Below the pieces are notes generated by a model. The model had not been told where the DNA came from and did not search any database. It worked only from the letters and a program-made list of their open reading frames with translations. Below, piece after piece: positions 30,193-39,403 of a stretch of 64,000 nt of DNA. Source of the stretch: Gluconacetobacter dulcium (GTDB lineage Bacteria > Pseudomonadota > Alphaproteobacteria > Acetobacterales > Acetobacteraceae); contig NZ_JABEQN010000017.1 of assembly GCF_014174165.1 (NCBI RefSeq), positions 1-64,000 on the forward strand. Direction: 5' to 3'. A program made the position numbers and the translations under genes. The first letter of the stretch is position 1. Each line of letters starts with the position of its first letter.

Positions 30193-31124
30193 CACCCCGT
30201 CTGATCGCGCTCGACTGGGGCACGTCCTCGCTGCGCGCATTCCTGCTGGGAGCCGACGGCACGGTGCTGGAACGCCGGGCCGAACGGTTGGGAATCATGC
30301 AGACGCCGCCGGATGGTTTCCCAGCCTCCTTCGCACAGATCGCCGGAGCGTGGCGCAGGCGGTGGCCGCATCTGCCTGCCATCGCCGCCGGCATGATCGG
30401 CAGCACGCAAGGATGGGCGCAGGCCCCCTATCGCCGCAACGCCGCCGGTGCCGCCGAAATGGCCGAGAGCCTGATCAGCGTTCCCTCCGGCGATGGCGGC
30501 GTGCTGCACATCGTGCCCGGCTTGGCGATGGACACCCCGCGCGCCGAAGTCATGCGCGGCGAGGAAACACAGATCATCGGCGCGCTGACGATTGATCCCG
30601 GCCTGGCCCGCGGCCGGCTGCTGCTGCCCGGCACCCATAGCAAATGGGCCGTTCTCGCAGACGGGCGCATCGCCGGCTTCGCCACCTTCATGACGGGTGA
30701 ACTCTTCGCCGTACTGCGCGGCCATTCCATCCTGGGGCGCCTGCAAGGCGACCTGCCCCCCGACGAGAGCGGCTTCGACGCGGGCGTCACGACCGCCCGC
30801 GACGGCGACGGGCTCGCGGCGCTCCTATTCTCGGCACGCGCGCAGGTGCTGCTGGGCACGCTGCCCGCGGCCGCCAGCCTGCCCTATCTGTCCGGCCTGC
30901 TGATCGGCGACGAGATCCGCGGCGCGCTGGCCGCCGGCCATGGGGCCGGTCGGCTGGCCCTTATCGGCGATGCGGCGCTCTGCGCCCGTTACCGCCGCGC
31001 CCTCAGCCATTTCGGCATCACCGATGTCCCCGCCATCGAAGGCGCGGCCGAAGCCGGCCTGTGGCGCATCGCCTGCCTGGCCGGACTGGTCATCCCCGAA
31101 CCCGTCCAGGAGACCATGCCATGA
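30189..31124 (+). CDS. dgoK: 2-dehydro-3-deoxygalactonokinase
   Basis: A 311-residue DgoK kinase that phosphorylates 2-dehydro-3-deoxy-D-galactonate at O6. The ASKHA-like N-terminus is LIALDWGTSSLRAFLL, followed by IAAGMIGSTQGWAQAPY and LLPGTHSKWAVL, typical of the family. Length is normal. It is coupled to neighbours at both ends by ATGA overlaps, in the order of the DeLey-Doudoroff galactonate pathway. Confidence 0.93.
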   Translation: MTPRLIALDWGTSSLRAFLLGADGTVLERRAERLGIMQTPPDGFPASFAQIAGAWRRRWPHLPAIAAGMIGSTQGWAQAPYRRNAAGAAEMAESLISVPSGDGGVLHIVPGLAMDTPRAEVMRGEETQIIGALTIDPGLARGRLLLPGTHSKWAVLADGRIAGFATFMTGELFAVLRGHSILGRLQGDLPPDESGFDAGVTTARDGDGLAALLFSARAQVLLGTLPAAASLPYLSGLLIGDEIRGALAAGHGAGRLALIGDAALCARYRRALSHFGITDVPAIEGAAEAGLWRIACLAGLVIPEPVQETMP

Positions 31125-31741
31125 TCCAGCGCTTCCTCGACCGTTTCCCCCTGGTCGCAATCCTGCGCGGCGTGCGGCCCGACGAGGCGGTACCGATCGG
31201 CCAGGCGCTCGTCACCGCCGGCTTCGCCATCATCGAGGTGCCGCTCAACTCGCCCGACCCCTTCGACAGTATCCGCCGCCTCGCCGCGGAGCTGGGGCCG
31301 GACATCCTGGTCGGCGCCGGCACCGTCACCGCAGGGGAACAGATCGACCGGCTGGCCGAAGCCGGCGGCCGGCTGGCGGTGATGCCCCACAGCGACCCAC
31401 AGGTCATCCAGGCCGCCAAAGCCGCCGGCATGGTCTGCACGCCGGGCGTCGCCACCCCTACCGAAGGCTTTGCCGCCCTGCGCCATGGTGCCGACGCGCT
31501 GAAGCTGTTTCCTGCCGAGTCCATGCCGCCGGCGGTCCTCAAGGCATGGCGCAGCGTCTTTCCGCAGCGCACACGCTTCCTGCCCGTCGGCGGCATCACG
31601 CCCGAGACCATGGCGCCCTATGTCGCGGCCGGTGCGGCGGGGTTCGGCCTCGGTTCGGCCCTCTATCGCCCCGGCGACAACGCAGGCCAGGTTACCGACC
31701 GCGCGCGCGCCTTCGCCGATGCGTGGGCCGCGCTCGAATAA
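31121..31741 (+). CDS. dgoA: 2-dehydro-3-deoxy-6-phosphogalactonate aldolase
   Basis: A 206-residue class I aldolase of the KDPG/KDPGal family, splitting KDPGal into pyruvate and glyceraldehyde 3-phosphate. The active-site Glu lies in IIEVPLNSPDP, which marks the galactonate-specific branch. The Schiff-base Lys is in ADALKLFPAE, with GAGTVTAGEQ and PVGGITPE as further conserved blocks. It follows dgoK with an ATGA overlap. Confidence 0.93.
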   Translation: MIQRFLDRFPLVAILRGVRPDEAVPIGQALVTAGFAIIEVPLNSPDPFDSIRRLAAELGPDILVGAGTVTAGEQIDRLAEAGGRLAVMPHSDPQVIQAAKAAGMVCTPGVATPTEGFAALRHGADALKLFPAESMPPAVLKAWRSVFPQRTRFLPVGGITPETMAPYVAAGAAGFGLGSALYRPGDNAGQVTDRARAFADAWAALE

Positions 31742-31805
31742 TCCTCCCCACCAGAAAACAACAATAAGAACGCGCCGGAAAACGGCGCCTGCGGGACACA
31801 CGCCC

Positions 31806-33140
31806 ATGTTTGATGAAAGACAGCGCGCGGACACGATCCGGCGCATTTCCTGGCGGCTGCTACCCTTCCTGATGCTGTGCTACTTCGCCGCCTATATCGA
31901 CCGCTCGAACATCTCGATCGCGGCGCTGGCAATGAGCGCGGACCTGAAGATGACCGCGGAAATGTACGGCATCGCCGCCGGAATATTCTTCATTACCTAT
32001 ACGATTTTCGAAATCCCCAGCAATCTGGCCCTTGTGCGGTTCGGCGCACGGCGCTGGATCGCGCGCATCATGGTCTCGTGGGGTGTCGTCGCCGTCCTGC
32101 TCGGCTTCGTCAACAGCCACTGGCAGCTCTACGGGGTCCGCCTGCTGCTCGGCGCGGCCGAAGCCGGCTTCACGCCCGGTGTCATCTATTACCTCTCGCT
32201 GTGGTATCCGGCCCGCGAGCGGGGGCGTGCGATGTCGTTCTTCTATATCGGCGCGGCCCTTGCCTCGGTCATCGGCCTGCCGGTCTCCGGGCTGCTGATG
32301 AAGCTCGACGGCGTGGGAAACATTGCCGGATGGCGCTGGCTGTTCATGATCGAGGGCCTGCCGGCGGTTCTGCTCGGTGCGCTGGTCCTGGTCTGCCTGC
32401 CGGACAGCCCGACCACGGGCACGTTCCTGTCTCCCGAGGAAAAGACATGGCTGGCCAGGACGCTCGCGGCCGACCATGCCCAGCAAGGCCCGGACCATTC
32501 CCATGACTGGCGCCCGGCCCTGCGCAGCGGCCGGGTATGGGCCCTGGCCATGGTATGGCTGTTGCAGGCATTCGGCACGATCGGCGTCACGTTGTTCATG
32601 CCGCTCCTGATCAAGAGCATGTCGGGCGGCGACACGCTTCTGGTCGGCCTGCTCTCGGCGCTGCCGTTCCTGCTGGCCTGCATCCTGATGTACGCCAACG
32701 GCCGTCATTCCGATCATACCGGCGAACGCGCGCTGCATCTGGGCCTGCCACTGCTCCTGTCCGGCCTGCTGCTGGCGGGCAGCATCCTGGTGGCACGGAC
32801 GGGCGCATCCGTCGCCGCGTATGGGCTGCTGATCGCGGCCGTGGGGCTGAACTGGGCCGCCACGCCCGTCTTCTGGGCCACTACCGCCGGCCAGCTTTCC
32901 GGCGCGGCATCGGCCGCCGGCATCGGGCTGATCAATGCCATGGCGCAGTTCGCCGGCATGGGTCTGCCCCCCCTGATCGGCCGGATCAAGGATGCAACCG
33001 GCAGCTACGACTCCGGCATGCTGCTGATCGCCGCCGCCCTGACTACCGGCGGCCTTGTTGGTCTGAAAGCCGCCGGCCGGCCACGCCACCCGACACCCAC
33101 ACCAATGTCCCCCATCATCGAACAGAGGGTCCGCTCATGA
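31806..33140 (+). CDS. MFS transporter, anion:cation symporter family (galactonate uptake)
   Basis: A 444-residue major facilitator protein with 12 predicted membrane segments. [18 protein letters not shown] in helix 1 and the ARERGRAM loop are typical of the ACS family that includes the DgoT and ExuT transporters. ATG 31806 matches the family N-terminus. It sits 64 bp after dgoA and overlaps dgoD by ATGA, so D-galactonate is the likely substrate by context. Confidence 0.88.
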   Translation: MFDERQRADTIRRISWRLLPFLMLCYFAAYIDRSNISIAALAMSADLKMTAEMYGIAAGIFFITYTIFEIPSNLALVRFGARRWIARIMVSWGVVAVLLGFVNSHWQLYGVRLLLGAAEAGFTPGVIYYLSLWYPARERGRAMSFFYIGAALASVIGLPVSGLLMKLDGVGNIAGWRWLFMIEGLPAVLLGALVLVCLPDSPTTGTFLSPEEKTWLARTLAADHAQQGPDHSHDWRPALRSGRVWALAMVWLLQAFGTIGVTLFMPLLIKSMSGGDTLLVGLLSALPFLLACILMYANGRHSDHTGERALHLGLPLLLSGLLLAGSILVARTGASVAAYGLLIAAVGLNWAATPVFWATTAGQLSGAASAAGIGLINAMAQFAGMGLPPLIGRIKDATGSYDSGMLLIAAALTTGGLVGLKAAGRPRHPTPTPMSPIIEQRVRS

Positions 33141-34285
33141 AGATCACCAAACTCACCACGTTCATCGTGCCGCCGCGCTGGTGCTTTCTGAAGATCGAAA
33201 CCGATGAAGGCATTTCCGGCTGGGGCGAGCCGGTGCTGGAGGGGCGCGCCCATACCGTCGCCGCCGCCGTCGACGAATTGTCCGATTACCTCATCGGCCG
33301 CGATCCGTTCCTGATCGAGGATCATTGGACGGTGATGTATCGCGGCGGCTTCTATCGCGGCGGTGGCCAGCATATGAGCGCCATCGCCGGCATCGACCAG
33401 GCTCTGTGGGACATCAAGGGCCGCGCTCTGGGCGTGCCGGTGCATCAATTGCTCGGCGGCAAGCTGCGCGACCGCATCCGCGTCTATTCCTGGATCGGCG
33501 GCGATCGGCCGGCCGACACGGCGGCGATGGCGCGGGACGTCGGCAGCCGTGGTTTCACGGCCGTGAAGATGAACGGCACGGAGGAAATGCAGTTCGTCGA
33601 CAGCCACGCCAAGGTGGACGCGGTGCTTGCCCGCGTCCAGGCGATCCGCGAGGCGATGGGCCAGGATTTCGGGATCGGGGTCGATTTCCACGGCCGCGTC
33701 CACCGGCCGATGGCCAAGATCCTGGCCCGCGAACTCGACCCGTTCCGCCTGATGTTCATCGAGGAACCGGTCCTGAGCGAACATGCCGAGGCGCTGGAAG
33801 AGATCACCCGCCACTGCTCCACGCCCATCGCATTGGGCGAGCGCCTGTATTCCCGCTGGGACTTCAAGAAGATCCTGGCCGACGGCCATGTGGACATCAT
33901 CCAGCCGGACCCCTCCCACGCCGGCGGCATCACCGAAACGCGCAAGATCGCGAACATGGCGGAAGCCTACGATGTCGCGCTGGCGCTGCACTGTCCGCTC
34001 GGCCCCATCGCCCTGGCGGCCAACCTGCAACTCGATGCCGTCTGCTACAATGCCTTTATCCAGGAACAGTCGCTGGGCATTCATTACAATCGGGGCAACG
34101 ACCTGCTGGACTACATCACCAACCCCGAAATCTTCGCCTACAAGGACGGCCACGTCGCCATCCCCGACTCGCCGGGCCTGGGGGTGGAGATCAACGAGGA
34201 TTATGTCCGTGCGCGGGCGGCCGACGGGCACCGCTGGCGCAACCCGGTCTGGCGCCACGCGGACGGCAGCTTCGCGGAGTGGTGA
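33137..34285 (+). CDS. dgoD: D-galactonate dehydratase
   Basis: A 382-residue enolase-superfamily dehydratase that turns D-galactonate into 2-dehydro-3-deoxygalactonate. The N-terminal capping domain begins [20 protein letters not shown]. The metal/catalytic blocks are [21 protein letters not shown] and [13 protein letters not shown], and a His lies in LALHCPLGP, all as in DgoD. The length equals the characterised family. It is the last gene of the operon and supplies the substrate for DgoK. Confidence 0.95.
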   Translation: MKITKLTTFIVPPRWCFLKIETDEGISGWGEPVLEGRAHTVAAAVDELSDYLIGRDPFLIEDHWTVMYRGGFYRGGGQHMSAIAGIDQALWDIKGRALGVPVHQLLGGKLRDRIRVYSWIGGDRPADTAAMARDVGSRGFTAVKMNGTEEMQFVDSHAKVDAVLARVQAIREAMGQDFGIGVDFHGRVHRPMAKILARELDPFRLMFIEEPVLSEHAEALEEITRHCSTPIALGERLYSRWDFKKILADGHVDIIQPDPSHAGGITETRKIANMAEAYDVALALHCPLGPIALAANLQLDAVCYNAFIQEQSLGIHYNRGNDLLDYITNPEIFAYKDGHVAIPDSPGLGVEINEDYVRARAADGHRWRNPVWRHADGSFAEW

Positions 34286-34300
34286 CGGCCGCACGGCATT

Positions 34301-34335
34301 GGACAGGTGGGCCGGCTCCCCCGGCGCCCCTGTCC
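34301..34335. terminator. Hairpin between convergent dgoD and TonB receptor genes
   Basis: An imperfect inverted repeat with outer arms GGACAGG / CCTGTCC and GC-rich inner arms lies between two convergent stop codons, 16 bases after dgoD. It lacks a T-run, so it is only a candidate bidirectional terminator. Confidence 0.4.
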
Positions 34336-34345
34336 CGTCATGCTC

Positions 34346-36667
34346 TCAGAACCCGCAGGACACCCGGCCGCCGATGAAACGCGGTGAACCAGGAATGTAG
34401 AGATACGTCGTCGTCGCCTGCCCGCCGGAGGTAAAATACTGCCGGTTCAGGATGTTCGACGCATAGACCGTCACCTGCCAGCGATCCGACGCCGGTCGCA
34501 GCGTCACATGCGCGCCCAGCAGGAAATAGGGCGGCAGGCGATAGAAGCCCGTCCCACCCGGCGTCATGGCCTGCGCGCCGCGATAGACCCAGTTCGGCCC
34601 GAACTCGACCGCATAATCGTGGCTGATGGCCTGGCGCCAGTCGAGCTGCCCGTTCAGCGTCAGTTTCGGCTGCCCGTTATCCACGCCCGAAAAATTATCG
34701 TTGATCGCCTTCCATACGCCCGTCCGCGCATAATAGGCATTGGTCTTCGCACGATTGACGGTGGGAAAATTCTGGAAATTCCCGCGCTGCCAGCCGACAT
34801 TCTGGGTCACGAATACATGGCGGAACGGATGCAGGTCGATCGTGCCCTCGAAGCCCCAGCTTTCCGATTTCGGCACATTGGTCAACTGGCTCAACGGCCC
34901 GTAATTCGGGATCAGGATCGTGCCGAGAATCTGCTGATTGTGAAAATCGTTGTAGAACGCAGCGGCATTGATCCGCAGCACGTTGGGAATCGGGTCGCTC
35001 TTCAGCCCCAGTTCATAGGTCAGCACGCTTTCGGGCTTGAAAGGGTCGAGCTGCGCCTGAACCTGGGTGTTGTTGGCGGTAAAGCCCCCCGGTTTGAAGC
35101 CCTTGCTCATCTTGTAATAGAGCAGGACATTCTTCGTCGCCTGCCACGACACCCCCACCTGCCCGGCAAACTGCGCCGCCGCCGTGTTCTCGCCGTGGAA
35201 ATTCAGCGTGCGCCCGCCATAGATCCGCGACGTCAGTCCGGTAATCCCCCGGTCGTCGATTTCATGCAGCAGCCCCACAAACAGCGTCACATTGCGCGGC
35301 AGGCGATAGCTGACATGGCCGAACTGCGACGTGGCCTCCTGATTCAACCCGAAGGTGGAGACCTGCATGTAGCCACGGGCCGGCAGGTAATCCGTGTAGT
35401 CGAACGGAAAGGCCTGATTCATCCGCGAACGCTGGTAATAGGCGCCGACCACCCATTGCAGCCTGTCGCTGGCGTGACTGTTCGCCAACCGCACTTCCTG
35501 CGTAAAGCTGTTGGCGGCAATCGTGCGATAGGCATCCGCCTGGGCCGCCGCCGTCGCATCCTGATCGGTGTACTCGGCTTCGCGCTCGGTCTCGAAGGCG
35601 CTGACTGCCGTCACGGTCACTGGGCCGAAATCATGGGCAATATGCAGGTCCGCGCCCCAGAACCAGTTATTCTCGCTGGGCTTCAACCCGTGCTGGCGCC
35701 CGATCACATCGGTAAAGGCATTCCTGGCCGACCATTCCGTCTGCGTCCAGCCCAGATGCGGGATCGGCGCCGAACCGATCAGGCGCGCGACGGGCACACC
35801 GCCCACCACCTCGCTCTGGTCGCGGACCACATGGCCCGAGAGCATCACCGTCGTCCGCGCGTCAGGCGTCCATTTCAGCTTGGCCCGCAGTGCCCAGCTA
35901 TCGGCATCGCCCAGATGCGCGCCATTCAGCGGATCAGTCTGCCAGCCACCGCCCTGCCTTACCTGCCCGGCGAGGCGAAAGCTCAACCCGTCGGCAATCG
36001 GCCCCGAGACATAGGCATCGCTCCGACTGCGGGCATAGGACGCAATGTCCTCGCTCGCGCCATAATGGAACGTATCGGTGGGGTCGTTCGTCCGCAGCTT
36101 CACCTCGCCGCCGGTGGTCGATTGGCCATGCTCGGTGCCGACCGGGCCGGGCGTGACGGTCACACCCGCCATGTCGAACATCAGCCCCGAAGCCATGGTC
36201 GAGTAGGGAAAGGCCACGTCGTCCACATAGGTCACGACCGGCCCCATATTGTTCTGGGTAAAGTCGTTGAAGCCCAGGCCACGCAGATAGAAATTGGTCG
36301 AAGCCGTGCCGTTGATGGTCTGCACCGTCAGGTTCGGCGCCACATATTCCAGCCCGCGCAGATCCACGACCCCGCGCTCGGTCAACCGCTCCGCCGTCAC
36401 GCGCGTATCGGCATCCGGCAGATGCTGGGCGGCCCCATAGGTAAAGGCGCGCCGGATTCCGTTGACCTCCACCGTCTCGGGCACCGTCGGAGCCGGCGGA
36501 GCTTTCCGCGCCGCCACCGGCCGGCGACCGCTCTCGGGCGTCGCGACCCGCTCCGGCGCGGTCTGCGCGGATGCAGCAGAGAGCAGCGCCACCATGCATG
36601 CCCCGATGGACACGCCCGAGGCCCACACCGATCCGGCACCCCGAAGCCTGCTGCAACGTGTGATCAT
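34346..36667 (-). CDS. TonB-dependent outer-membrane receptor
   Basis: A 773-residue receptor with a signal peptide (core ASGVSIGACMVALLSAASA), a Pro-rich linker, and a plug with LRGLGFNDFTQNNMGPVVTYVDD and a VTVTPGPVGTEHGQSTTGG block. The barrel ends FIGGRVSCGF. The plug resembles the subfamily for plant- or environment-derived compounds rather than FecA/FpvA. It is convergent with the dgo operon and stands alone, so its ligand cannot be assigned. Confidence 0.87.
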   Translation of the reverse strand: MITRCSRLRGAGSVWASGVSIGACMVALLSAASAQTAPERVATPESGRRPVAARKAPPAPTVPETVEVNGIRRAFTYGAAQHLPDADTRVTAERLTERGVVDLRGLEYVAPNLTVQTINGTASTNFYLRGLGFNDFTQNNMGPVVTYVDDVAFPYSTMASGLMFDMAGVTVTPGPVGTEHGQSTTGGEVKLRTNDPTDTFHYGASEDIASYARSRSDAYVSGPIADGLSFRLAGQVRQGGGWQTDPLNGAHLGDADSWALRAKLKWTPDARTTVMLSGHVVRDQSEVVGGVPVARLIGSAPIPHLGWTQTEWSARNAFTDVIGRQHGLKPSENNWFWGADLHIAHDFGPVTVTAVSAFETEREAEYTDQDATAAAQADAYRTIAANSFTQEVRLANSHASDRLQWVVGAYYQRSRMNQAFPFDYTDYLPARGYMQVSTFGLNQEATSQFGHVSYRLPRNVTLFVGLLHEIDDRGITGLTSRIYGGRTLNFHGENTAAAQFAGQVGVSWQATKNVLLYYKMSKGFKPGGFTANNTQVQAQLDPFKPESVLTYELGLKSDPIPNVLRINAAAFYNDFHNQQILGTILIPNYGPLSQLTNVPKSESWGFEGTIDLHPFRHVFVTQNVGWQRGNFQNFPTVNRAKTNAYYARTGVWKAINDNFSGVDNGQPKLTLNGQLDWRQAISHDYAVEFGPNWVYRGAQAMTPGGTGFYRLPPYFLLGAHVTLRPASDRWQVTVYASNILNRQYFTSGGQATTTYLYIPGSPRFIGGRVSCGF

Positions 36668-36781
36668 GCGGTGCCTCGGCCTGTAAAATTGAACATCTGC
36701 ATCAGGCTCGGGCTATGGCCGATCCGGCGAAGCGGAGCAACAGCCATTCCACCCCATGCGGACATTCACCCTCCCGCCGCC

Positions 36782-37201
36782 TCAGGCGAGGAAAACCGCC
36801 ACCCCCTTCTCCGGATGCGCCCGATAATGCGCCAGCCTCGAATCCAGAGACCCGACATGCACCTCCAGCTTGTGTCCGTCAGGATCGAGAAAATACGTCG
36901 ATGCCCCCTCGCTCCGGTTCTGCCGCCACACGCGGCACGAGGCACGCAGCCGTTCCGCCAACGCCGGATAATCCTCCTCGGACACGCTGAAAGCGATATG
37001 GGTATAATCCGGCCGGGGCATCTGCCCCATTTCCTCCTCACGGGTCAGGCAGAGCCATAACGCACCGGCTTCGAGATAGGCACCGTCAGGCCATTGCGCG
37101 CGGAGCACGCAGCCAAGCGTATCGCGATAGAAGGCCACGGACCGATCCAGATCCGTCACCGCAAGGGTAATATGATTCAGTCCGCTGATTGCCGGGGCCA
37201 T
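36782..37201 (-). CDS. fosA: FosA-type glutathione transferase (fosfomycin-inactivating VOC protein)
   Basis: A 139-residue vicinal-oxygen-chelate protein close in pattern to FosA, which adds glutathione to fosfomycin using Mn2+ and K+. The metal ligands appear as His in SGLNHITLAVTDLDRS, His in DYTHIAFSV, and Glu in GHKLEVHVG. The potassium-loop motif RQNRSEGASTYFLDPDG matches FosA. Length is typical (135-140). No mobile element flanks it, so it may be a chromosomal intrinsic gene. Confidence 0.85.
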   Translation of the reverse strand: MAPAISGLNHITLAVTDLDRSVAFYRDTLGCVLRAQWPDGAYLEAGALWLCLTREEEMGQMPRPDYTHIAFSVSEEDYPALAERLRASCRVWRQNRSEGASTYFLDPDGHKLEVHVGSLDSRLAHYRAHPEKGVAVFLA

Positions 37202-37266
37202 GGTTCGTCCTGTCGCGGGGTCTTTATCGGAGCATCAGCTTAACCGCCCCACAAGGACCCCGCACC

Positions 37267-38829
37267 TCAATCCGCAGCCTGCACGACCCTGCCCGCCGCC
37301 ACGCCGCGCACCCCCGGCACGGCCACGCATCCGGCTACCAGCAGGGCCGTCAGCGCGATGCCGCCGGAAATGCCGATCCCGTGCGCCGCCAGCCCCCCGG
37401 CCACGATGGCGAGAACCAGATTGGCCGCGGCCGTACCCAGCAGCAGAACCGGCGCCCCCGTCCGTGCCGTCAGACAGAACGCACCAAGCACGCACGCCAG
37501 GAAGACCGCATAATAGACCCAGGACAACACGGCATACGACGATGCACCGGGCGACAGCGCAGCGACAGCCAGCACGACAGCCACCCCGGTCATGCACCCC
37601 GTGGTGCAGCCCAGCGTCAGGCGCGACAGGACCCAGGTACCGCGCGTGTCCGTCACGACACCCGTCCGCCGTTCGGACCGCCGCCGGGCCATGATCCACA
37701 ACCGATTGCCCGTATAGAACAGAAACGCCCCGCCGAACCCGAGCACCAGATACCCCAAACGCACGGGCGCCCCGCCATAACTGCCGAAATGCAGCGAGAA
37801 GAACGCGGTCACGATCGCAAAACCGTTCGACTGCCGGCCGGGCAGATAGTCCGCCGAAATCACCCGACCGGTATAGGGATCAAGCCCGGCAAAGCCGCTG
37901 ACCGGCCCCCTCAGGCCGAAACGCGCATCATGCCCGGCAACGCGCAGCGTCAGCGTCCGGCCGCCCGGCCCCATCGGCCGCATGGCGTAATCGAGCGTAT
38001 CGGGCACGAATCCCGGCGCCTGCCGCGCCAGCGCCGCAACCAGTTCAGCCGGCGCCAGAGGCGCTGCCGGGCGGGGCATGGCTGCTTCCGGCCCATGCGC
38101 CATCCGCGCGACATGCGGCACTCTGTCCTGATGGAAAAGATGCCCCTGAACGGCGAAGATCTGTTCGTGGAAAGCGAAAACGACCGACGTGACCGCCATG
38201 ACGATATGAAAGGGCAGCGAAAAGAACCCGAACAAATTATGCAGGTCGAGCCACGCACGCGCCTTCCCGCCCTCCAGCCGCACCGCGAACAGCGTGCGCG
38301 TCAGCGCCGGCAGAAACGCGATCACCCCAGACACCAGGGCCACCGCATAGACCAGCGCAACCACCCCCATGATCGGCATCGCCACATCGTGCGGCAACGG
38401 CAGGCCGATTTTCTGATGCAGTTCGTCGATGAAATGCGCTGCCTCGGACGGCGCCTGCGTCACCGTCACCACGCTCCCGTCCGGTGCCAGAGCCGCCGCG
38501 ACACTGACGGCCGGCCCATGCCCATGGCCGCCGCCGCCCTTGGGCCAGATCAGCCGCCCCGGCTGCGTCGCATCGGGCGCCAGAACGACCGTATAATGCG
38601 CGCGTGCCTCGGGGAACGCGGCAAAGGTCTTTTCCATCAGCTCCGGCGTCCGGTCGAGCGACACCGGCGCGGGCAGGCCCGCCGGCGGCGTCAGCCACGC
38701 CTGAATCGGCTGCTCGAACATGCTGATGGCACCGGCATAAAAAGCGACGAAGAGAAACAGCCCCGCGAGAATCCCCGCCCAGCTATGAACCTCGCGATAA
38801 ACCGCGACGATATCGGACCGGATCTTCAT
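37267..38829 (-). CDS. PepSY-associated transmembrane protein, putative siderophore-iron reductase
   Basis: A 520-residue inner-membrane protein of the PepSY_TM family. It has an N-terminal helix (WAGILAGLFLFVAFYAGAISMF), a His/Gly-rich periplasmic segment (GGGGHGHGPAV), His-bearing helices (LHNLFGFFSLPFHIVMAV) and C-terminal membrane helices. Relatives occur next to siderophore receptors, and some reduce ferric-siderophores in the periplasm. It is the fourth gene of the operon 41667-37267 and starts inside the preceding gene (ATGA). Confidence 0.85.
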   Translation of the reverse strand: MKIRSDIVAVYREVHSWAGILAGLFLFVAFYAGAISMFEQPIQAWLTPPAGLPAPVSLDRTPELMEKTFAAFPEARAHYTVVLAPDATQPGRLIWPKGGGGHGHGPAVSVAAALAPDGSVVTVTQAPSEAAHFIDELHQKIGLPLPHDVAMPIMGVVALVYAVALVSGVIAFLPALTRTLFAVRLEGGKARAWLDLHNLFGFFSLPFHIVMAVTSVVFAFHEQIFAVQGHLFHQDRVPHVARMAHGPEAAMPRPAAPLAPAELVAALARQAPGFVPDTLDYAMRPMGPGGRTLTLRVAGHDARFGLRGPVSGFAGLDPYTGRVISADYLPGRQSNGFAIVTAFFSLHFGSYGGAPVRLGYLVLGFGGAFLFYTGNRLWIMARRRSERRTGVVTDTRGTWVLSRLTLGCTTGCMTGVAVVLAVAALSPGASSYAVLSWVYYAVFLACVLGAFCLTARTGAPVLLLGTAAANLVLAIVAGGLAAHGIGISGGIALTALLVAGCVAVPGVRGVAAGRVVQAAD

Positions 38830-39122
38830 GGCAACACGCTCTTCAGAACGGCGAACAACAGCCAGACCGCGACGGCCCCGCCCCCCAGCACACCCCAGGC
38901 CCACCCCCCGGAGCGAAACAGGAAACAGCCGGACAGGATCACCGCCCAAAGCAATCCGGCCAACCACAGCAGCAACTGCGCCGAGAGCGTCATCGGGCTG
39001 CCCGTCGTATGGCACAGCGCCCCGACCACGGCCATGACCGCGAGGGCCAGCGCGCAGCCCGGCACGATCCCGGCCGCCAGCTTGGCCACCCACTGGCGAT
39101 TATCCAGCCGCGCGCCTTTCAT
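38826..39122 (-). CDS. Small iron-uptake membrane protein (DUF3649-like)
   Basis: A 98-residue protein with three predicted membrane helices (VAKLAAGIVPGCALALAVMA; LSAQLLLWLAGLLWAVIL; a C-terminal helix). Size and position between a TonB receptor and a PepSY protein fit the DUF3649 iron-uptake family. ATG 39122 overlaps the upstream stop (ATGA). Confidence 0.7.
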   Translation of the reverse strand: MKGARLDNRQWVAKLAAGIVPGCALALAVMAVVGALCHTTGSPMTLSAQLLLWLAGLLWAVILSGCFLFRSGGWAWGVLGGGAVAVWLLFAVLKSVLP

Positions 39123-39403
39123 CGCCGCCCCTCCCGCTGCATCAGGAAGGCGACCATCGCCGGCACGATGCTCCAGACCGCCATCAGCAACAGCACGACC
39201 ATGAACACAGCCGTCGCCGGTCCCCGGACCTGCAACAGGCAGCCCAGCGCGACACAGGTTGCGACGGCCGCACCCGTCAGGCACGGCCCCGCAGCAGGAC
39301 GGGCAACCAGCAGGCGCTGGTGCCGCGAGGCGAGATAGCACAGCATCCCCCCCACAACCGACGCCCCACTCCCCACCGCGAGGAAGAAGACCGAAGCCGT
39401 CAC
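39119..39403 (-). CDS. Small iron-uptake membrane protein (DUF3325-like)
   Basis: A 94-residue protein with about three membrane helices, including an early LASRHQRLL segment like the RH motif after the first helix of DUF3325 proteins. The start is GTG 39403, overlapping the receptor stop as GTGA. It precedes the DUF3649-like gene in the same coupled operon. Confidence 0.68.
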   Translation of the reverse strand: MTASVFFLAVGSGASVVGGMLCYLASRHQRLLVARPAAGPCLTGAAVATCVALGCLLQVRGPATAVFMVVLLLMAVWSIVPAMVAFLMQREGRR

